A DNA stretch of 64,000 nt from DTU064 sp045588245 (lineage in GTDB: Bacteria; Bacillota; Clostridia; Oscillospirales; CAG-272). The stretch lies in contig JAZNDW010000019.1 of NCBI GenBank assembly GCA_045588245.1, positions 1 through 64,000 on the forward strand, in the 5' to 3' direction. Positions 59,375 to 64,000 of the stretch are shown piece after piece. Every line of letters starts with the position of its first letter. The first letter of the stretch is position 1. The notes beneath the pieces were generated by a model. The model did no database searches and was not told where the DNA came from. It worked only from the letters and a program-made list of their open reading frames with translations. Position numbers and translations under genes: made by a program.

Positions 59375-60292
59375 ATGCCGATCAAGATACCAAACCTGTT
59401 ACCGGCAACGGAAACGCTTAATAAAGAAAATATATTCGTAATGACGGAAACGAGAGCGATCAGCCAGGATATCCGTCCACTGTCGATACTCGTATTGAAC
59501 CTCATGCCGACGAAAATTACGACCGAAACTCAGCTTGCACGCCTGCTCGGAAATTCGCCGCTTCAGGTTGAGCTTGAGCTTTTGCATACGAAAACGCACA
59601 AGTCCAAAAATACGTCCGCGGACCACATGCTCGCGTTTTATAAGACGTTTGAAGCCGTACGTGACCGCAATTTTGACGGAATGATCATCACGGGCGCACC
59701 CGTTGAGCACCTCGAATTTGAAGAGGTAGAGTATTGGAATGAGCTTTGTGAGATAATGGAATGGAGTAAAACTCACGTCACAAGCACGTTCCACATCTGT
59801 TGGGGTGCACAGGCGGGACTTTACTACCATTACGGGATCAAAAAATATCCGCTCGAAAAGAAGCTTTTCGGTGTATTCCCGCACGAGCGCGACTACAAAA
59901 ATTCGATCCTGCTTCGCGGATTTGACGACGTGTTCATGGTGCCGCACTCGCGTCACACGACGGTGAAGCGTGAGGATATTGAGGCTTGCGACGAGCTTCG
60001 CATCGTTGCGTCCTCACCTGAGGCGGGCGTTTACGCCGTGACGACAAAGCTCGGACGGCAGATATTCATCACGGGACATTCGGAATACGATGCGGAAACG
60101 CTGAAGACGGAATACCAGCGCGATAAGAACGCAGGGCTTCCTATTGACGTGCCGAAGAACTATTTCCCCGATGACGACGATACCAAAGCACCTATGATGA
60201 CGTGGCGAAGCCACGCCAACCTGCTTTATTCGAATTGGCTTAACTATTTTGTTTACCAGACGACACCGTACGATATAACATCGATCAAGTAA
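59375..60292 (+). CDS. metA: Homoserine O-acetyltransferase (MetA family)
   Basis: Activates homoserine for methionine synthesis. 305 residues, full length. The catalytic triad is complete: Cys142 (HICWGAQA), His235 and Glu237 (TGHSEYD). The acyl-CoA selectivity residue is Glu111 (GAPVEHLEF), which marks acetyl-CoA use; Gly at this site gives succinyl specificity. This fits the O-acetylhomoserine-using MetY upstream, 21 bases away. Confidence 0.95.
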   Translation: MPIKIPNLLPATETLNKENIFVMTETRAISQDIRPLSILVLNLMPTKITTETQLARLLGNSPLQVELELLHTKTHKSKNTSADHMLAFYKTFEAVRDRNFDGMIITGAPVEHLEFEEVEYWNELCEIMEWSKTHVTSTFHICWGAQAGLYYHYGIKKYPLEKKLFGVFPHERDYKNSILLRGFDDVFMVPHSRHTTVKREDIEACDELRIVASSPEAGVYAVTTKLGRQIFITGHSEYDAETLKTEYQRDKNAGLPIDVPKNYFPDDDDTKAPMMTWRSHANLLYSNWLNYFVYQTTPYDITSIK

Positions 60293-60339
60293 GCCGTATA
60301 GGTAAACTCTTATTTTTGCGTGAAAGGAAGTGACGAAGA

Positions 60340-62895
60340 TTGAAAAAGCTCTTGATAGCAGACGGCACCAATATCATGTTCCGTTCGTTTTACGGCGTTC
60401 GCCCGTTTACGACTAAAACGGGACTTCATACAAATGCCGTTTACGGCTTTGCGACGACGCTGTCACGTCAGATAGAGGATCTGAAGCCCGATGCCGTTGC
60501 CGTTGCTTTTGACCTTTCGGCACCGACCTTCCGCCATAAAATGTATGACGCATACAAGGGAACGCGTCAGAAGGCTCCCGAAGAACTGATCGAACAGATA
60601 CCGTATGTGCACCGCTGTGCAGACGCGCTCGGCGCGCATCCGATCGCGGTCGAGGGCTACGAAGCAGACGACGTCCTCGGAACTCTTGCCGCTTTGGGTG
60701 AGCTTGAGGGCTACGAAGTTTACGTGCTCACGGGTGACCGTGACGCACTTCAGCTTATAACGGACAAAACGAGAGTCATATACATCACAAACAAAGAAAA
60801 TATTCTGTACGATACGGCGCTTTTCACGGAGAATTACGGCGCACCTCCGCCGCGTCTTGTTGACATAAAGGCGTTGATGGGAGATTCGTCGGACAATATT
60901 CCCGGCGTTGCCGGGATCGGCGAGAAGACGGCGAAAAAACTGATAGCAGAGTCGGGCTCGCTTGACGCGATATATGAGAATCTTGAAACTATCGCGGTGA
61001 CTAACTCCGTTCGTGAAAAGCTTCGCGCAGGACGCGAGGCAGCATTTATGTCTGCGGAGCTTGCGCGTATCTGCCGTGACGTTCCCGTTGGCGTGGCGCT
61101 TGACGAGCTTGCGTACAGCGGGATCAAGCGCGAAGAGCTATCCTCGCTTTTCGGTGAGCTTGAGTTTTACAAGCTGTCCGAGCGTTTCGGACTCGGTGCG
61201 GCGAGCGCCGAAGCTGCGACGGAGAACGTGACCGAGTCAATACCCGACGCGATGCCGCTGACGGCGGAGTCGATCGATACGATCGACGCACCCGTGGTGT
61301 GCGTCGTCGGTGACGACGTATACGTATCGTCGGACGGCAGTACCGCTTACGTAACGTCCGTCGGCGGAGAGCTTGCAAAACGGCTTTTTGCAAAGCATAA
61401 GATCATAACGCATGATTATAAATCACTTTACGTTAAAATGAAGTCGCACGGTGTAAAGGTGCTATGCGAGTTTGACACGATGCTCGCCGCTTACGTGCTT
61501 CGCGCAGGCGAGGGAACATACACCGTTGACAGACTGGCGATGACGTATTTATCAAAGAGCGTTTCTGCCGAGCGCGGCGAGGACTGTGTGGCGTTGATAT
61601 ACCGTTTGTGGCGGGCTGAAAAAGAGCATTTGGACGCGGTCGATGCCGAGGCATCGTCACGCGGTCAAAAAACGTCGTCGAGCCTTTTATATAATATAGA
61701 AATTCCGCTCGCTCCCGTACTTGCCGATATGGAAGCCGTTGGCTTCCACGTTGATACTGACGGTTTGCGCCGGTATTCGACAAAGCTTGCCTGTGCGGAA
61801 GCGGCGCTTGCCGCGCAGATATATTTCCGTGCAGGGCACGAGTTCAACATCAATTCACCGAAGCAGCTCGGCACCGTCCTCTTTGAAGAACTGGGACTTC
61901 CCGCAGGACGCAAGACAAAGACGGGATATTCTACAGATGCCGAAACACTTGAGGGGCTTCGCTATTCCTATGAGATCGTGGACGACATCTTGAACTACCG
62001 TCAGATCGCAAAACTTCGCGGAACGTACGGAGAAGGCCTTGCGGCAATGGCGGACCAGAACGGCCGCATCCATTCAAGCTTCAATCAGGCTGTTACGGCA
62101 ACGGGACGTCTTTCGTCAACGGAGCCGAATTTGCAGAACATTCCCGTCAGAACAGAGCTCGGACGTGAGCTTCGCCGCTTCTTCGTGCCGAAATCGGAGG
62201 AATACGTCCTCGTTGACGCAGATTATTCGCAGATCGAGCTGCGGTTGCTTGCGGCAATTTCCGATGACGAGATAATGAAGCGAGCATTTTTGACAGGTGT
62301 CGATGTTCATGCGGCAACGGCATCCGAGGTGTTCGGCGTGCCGCTGTCGGCGGTTACAAAAGAGCTTCGCTCACGGGCGAAGGCTGTCAACTTCGGAATC
62401 GTCTACGGCATCGGTGATTATTCGCTGTCACGCGACATCGGAACGACGCGTAAGACGGCTGCCGAATATATCGCCAATTATCTTTCCACGTATAAAGGCG
62501 TTGATGCTTACCTTAAAGGGACCGTGCTTGACGCGAAGGAACACGGGTACGTCACAACGCTTTTCGGCAGACGCCGATATATTCCCGAGATCAATGTTTC
62601 AAATAAGCAGACGCGCGCCTTTGGCGAGCGCGTCGCCATGAATTCCCCAATCCAGGGAGCTGCCGCAGACATTATGAAGCTCGCCATGATCAATACTGAC
62701 CGTGCTCTGCGCGCGGAGGGACTTGACGCGAAGCTTATACTGCAGGTACACGACGAACTGATCGTAGAAGCGCATCGCCGCGACGCGGAACGCGCCGCAG
62801 AGATTTTGCGGTGCGAAATGGAGCGTGCCGTCAGCCTATCGGTGCCGCTTTTGGTAGAAGTCGCCGTCGGCGACTCGTGGTATGAATGTAAATAA
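60340..62895 (+). CDS. polA: DNA polymerase I
   Basis: Fills gaps and removes RNA primers. 851 residues: a 5'-3' exonuclease domain (residues ~1-290), a degenerate 3'-5' exonuclease domain (~300-470) lacking the Exo I DxE metal ligands so probably without proofreading, and the polymerase domain with motif A DADYSQIELR, motif B RSRAKAVNFGIVYG and motif C QVHDEL. It starts with TTG behind AAGGAAGTGA. A small hairpin (AAAGCAGA / TCTGCTTT) follows the stop. Confidence 0.95.
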   Translation: MKKLLIADGTNIMFRSFYGVRPFTTKTGLHTNAVYGFATTLSRQIEDLKPDAVAVAFDLSAPTFRHKMYDAYKGTRQKAPEELIEQIPYVHRCADALGAHPIAVEGYEADDVLGTLAALGELEGYEVYVLTGDRDALQLITDKTRVIYITNKENILYDTALFTENYGAPPPRLVDIKALMGDSSDNIPGVAGIGEKTAKKLIAESGSLDAIYENLETIAVTNSVREKLRAGREAAFMSAELARICRDVPVGVALDELAYSGIKREELSSLFGELEFYKLSERFGLGAASAEAATENVTESIPDAMPLTAESIDTIDAPVVCVVGDDVYVSSDGSTAYVTSVGGELAKRLFAKHKIITHDYKSLYVKMKSHGVKVLCEFDTMLAAYVLRAGEGTYTVDRLAMTYLSKSVSAERGEDCVALIYRLWRAEKEHLDAVDAEASSRGQKTSSSLLYNIEIPLAPVLADMEAVGFHVDTDGLRRYSTKLACAEAALAAQIYFRAGHEFNINSPKQLGTVLFEELGLPAGRKTKTGYSTDAETLEGLRYSYEIVDDILNYRQIAKLRGTYGEGLAAMADQNGRIHSSFNQAVTATGRLSSTEPNLQNIPVRTELGRELRRFFVPKSEEYVLVDADYSQIELRLLAAISDDEIMKRAFLTGVDVHAATASEVFGVPLSAVTKELRSRAKAVNFGIVYGIGDYSLSRDIGTTRKTAAEYIANYLSTYKGVDAYLKGTVLDAKEHGYVTTLFGRRRYIPEINVSNKQTRAFGERVAMNSPIQGAAADIMKLAMINTDRALRAEGLDAKLILQVHDELIVEAHRRDAERAAEILRCEMERAVSLSVPLLVEVAVGDSWYECK

Positions 62896-62933
62896 CCGAA
62901 AAAAAGCAGAGTGTTCTGCTTTGGGAGAATAAT

Positions 62934-64000
62934 ATGTATAAGATCGGTTTTGATAACGAAAAATATATTGAGATGCAATCGGAAAGGATTGCACAAAGAG
63001 TGCAGTCGTTCGGCGGAAAGCTTTACCTTGAATTCGGCGGAAAGCTTTTCGATGACTACCATGCTTCACGCGTACTGCCCGGTTTTCAGCCTGACAGTAA
63101 GGTGAAAATGCTGCTTCGCATGAAAGATAACGCAGAGGTCGTTATTGCCATCAGCGCGTCTTCCATTGAAAAAAGCAAGCGCCGCGGCGACCTCGGCATC
63201 ACGTACGATGACGAGGTAATGCGTCTGATCGACGCATTTCGCTCAATCGAGCTTTACGTCGGCTCCGTCGTCATCACACAGTATGTTCCCGGTCCGTCTA
63301 CGGAGCAGTTTGAAAAGCGTCTGACGGCGCTTGGGATCAAGGTGTATCATCACTACACGATCCCTGACTATCCGTCCAATATTCCGTTGATCGTCAGTGA
63401 CGACGGTTTTGGCAAGAACGATTATATTGAAACGACCCGCTCCGTTGTCGTCGTTACGGCGCCGGGCCCGGGCAGCGGAAAAATGGCGACGTGCCTGTCC
63501 CAGCTTTTCCATGACAACAAACGCGGGATCCGCGCAGGATACGCGAAGTTTGAAACGTTCCCGATATGGAACCTTCCGCTGAAGCATCCGGTAAACCTTG
63601 CTTATGAGGCGGCAACGGCAGATCTTGATGACGTTAACATGATCGACCCGTACCACATGGAAGCTTACGGAGAGATGACGGTCAACTATAACCGCGACAT
63701 TGAGATATTCCCCGTGCTGAATGCTATATTCACCGAGATCTACGGCAGCTCGCCTTATAAGAGCCCCACTGACATGGGTGTTAACATGGTCGGAAACTGT
63801 ATCATCGACGACGAGGCGTGCCGCGAGGCTTCGCGGCGCGAGATACTCCGCCGCTACTACGCCGCGTCATGCGAAAAGCTTATGGGCGCGAGCAACGACA
63901 ACGTCGTATATAAACTTGAACTGTTGAAAAAATCCATGAATATTACGGCGGCGGACCGCCCTGCGATCGATGCCGCAAATGCAAAGGCGGAGGCGACAGG
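62934..64000 (+). CDS. DUF1846 family protein, cut by the window edge
   Basis: At least 355 residues, running past the right edge. Starts at ATG behind GGGAGAATA, 38 bases after polA. DUF1846 features: N-terminal GFDNEKYIEMQSERI, RGDLGITYD, and a nucleotide-binding-like VVVTAPGPGSGKMATCLS block near residue 175, then HMEAYGEM. The family is widespread in Bacillota, with solved structures but no settled function. The complete protein is about 490-500 residues in relatives. Confidence 0.88.
   Translation, partial: MYKIGFDNEKYIEMQSERIAQRVQSFGGKLYLEFGGKLFDDYHASRVLPGFQPDSKVKMLLRMKDNAEVVIAISASSIEKSKRRGDLGITYDDEVMRLIDAFRSIELYVGSVVITQYVPGPSTEQFEKRLTALGIKVYHHYTIPDYPSNIPLIVSDDGFGKNDYIETTRSVVVVTAPGPGSGKMATCLSQLFHDNKRGIRAGYAKFETFPIWNLPLKHPVNLAYEAATADLDDVNMIDPYHMEAYGEMTVNYNRDIEIFPVLNAIFTEIYGSSPYKSPTDMGVNMVGNCIIDDEACREASRREILRRYYAASCEKLMGASNDNVVYKLELLKKSMNITAADRPAIDAANAKAEAT

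Overview
The window reads as a chromosomal segment of an anaerobic Bacillota, most likely an uncultured gut-type Clostridia. Reasons: a complete six-subunit Rnf complex, an ECF transporter core without a dedicated S component, a Glu111-type (acetyl-CoA) MetA next to an O-acetylhomoserine sulfhydrylase, rpsO-pnp synteny, ClpE-like and FtsK/SpoIIIE proteins, strong GGAGG ribosome-binding sites, and frequent GTG/TTG starts. No tRNA, rRNA, CRISPR array, phage gene or transposase was recognised. About 63 protein genes are supported; the last is cut by the right edge.

Layout. 0.2-22.7 kb is almost entirely minus strand. Reading in the direction of transcription: ftsK, a small zinc-ribbon membrane protein, tmk, a DJ-1 protein, 5-formyl-THF cyclo-ligase, a CPBP protease, mltG, an esterase-like hydrolase and a small conserved protein. 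Then come an rRNA-type methyltransferase, ecfA1-ecfA2-ecfT-truA, a beta-propeller-like membrane protein, cvpA, a ClpE-like unfoldase, a P-type ATPase homologue with every catalytic motif lost, an Mrp-type Fe-S carrier and a Gfo/Idh oxidoreductase. 22.9-29.3 kb is plus strand: a split TSUP transporter, rpsO, pnp, a VanY-like carboxypeptidase and an orphan solute-binding lipoprotein. A serine hydrolase with a 7-residue tandem-repeat tail and nrdR face left (29.3-31.2 kb).

31.5-42.1 kb is mostly plus strand and is the accessory-looking part. It holds an M23 protein lacking one zinc ligand, NfeD plus an SPFH protein, three tandem paralogous zinc-ribbon membrane proteins with a gene-converted 70-bp tail, a DUF4177-like microprotein, and a two-gene HTH islet between duplicated hairpins. 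After trmB (minus) come a HAAS/DUF4097-type pair, a TSCPD protein and a CofE-like ligase. 42.3-51.9 kb is minus strand core metabolism: DUF1385 protein, prmC, leuA, cimA, ddl, pncC, pfkA, plus an AraC regulator and a stand-alone FAD synthetase. 52.1-64 kb is plus strand: rnfCDGEAB, a NusG-II protein and a Gx transporter, metY-metA under a consensus promoter, polA, and the start of a DUF1846 gene.

Most notable for follow-up: (1) the intact pseudo-P-type ATPase translationally coupled to the Clp unfoldase; (2) a recurring 5'-UTR element (a GCCGCC/GGCGGC hairpin just before a shared GAAyGGAG ribosome-binding site) on at least five genes; (3) a dense run of stable RNA folds at 13.90-14.07 kb; (4) the NfeD/SPFH plus zinc-ribbon paralogue cluster; (5) the HTH islet with a palindromic operator over its promoter. 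All identifications come from reading the sequence and from family knowledge; no database search was run.
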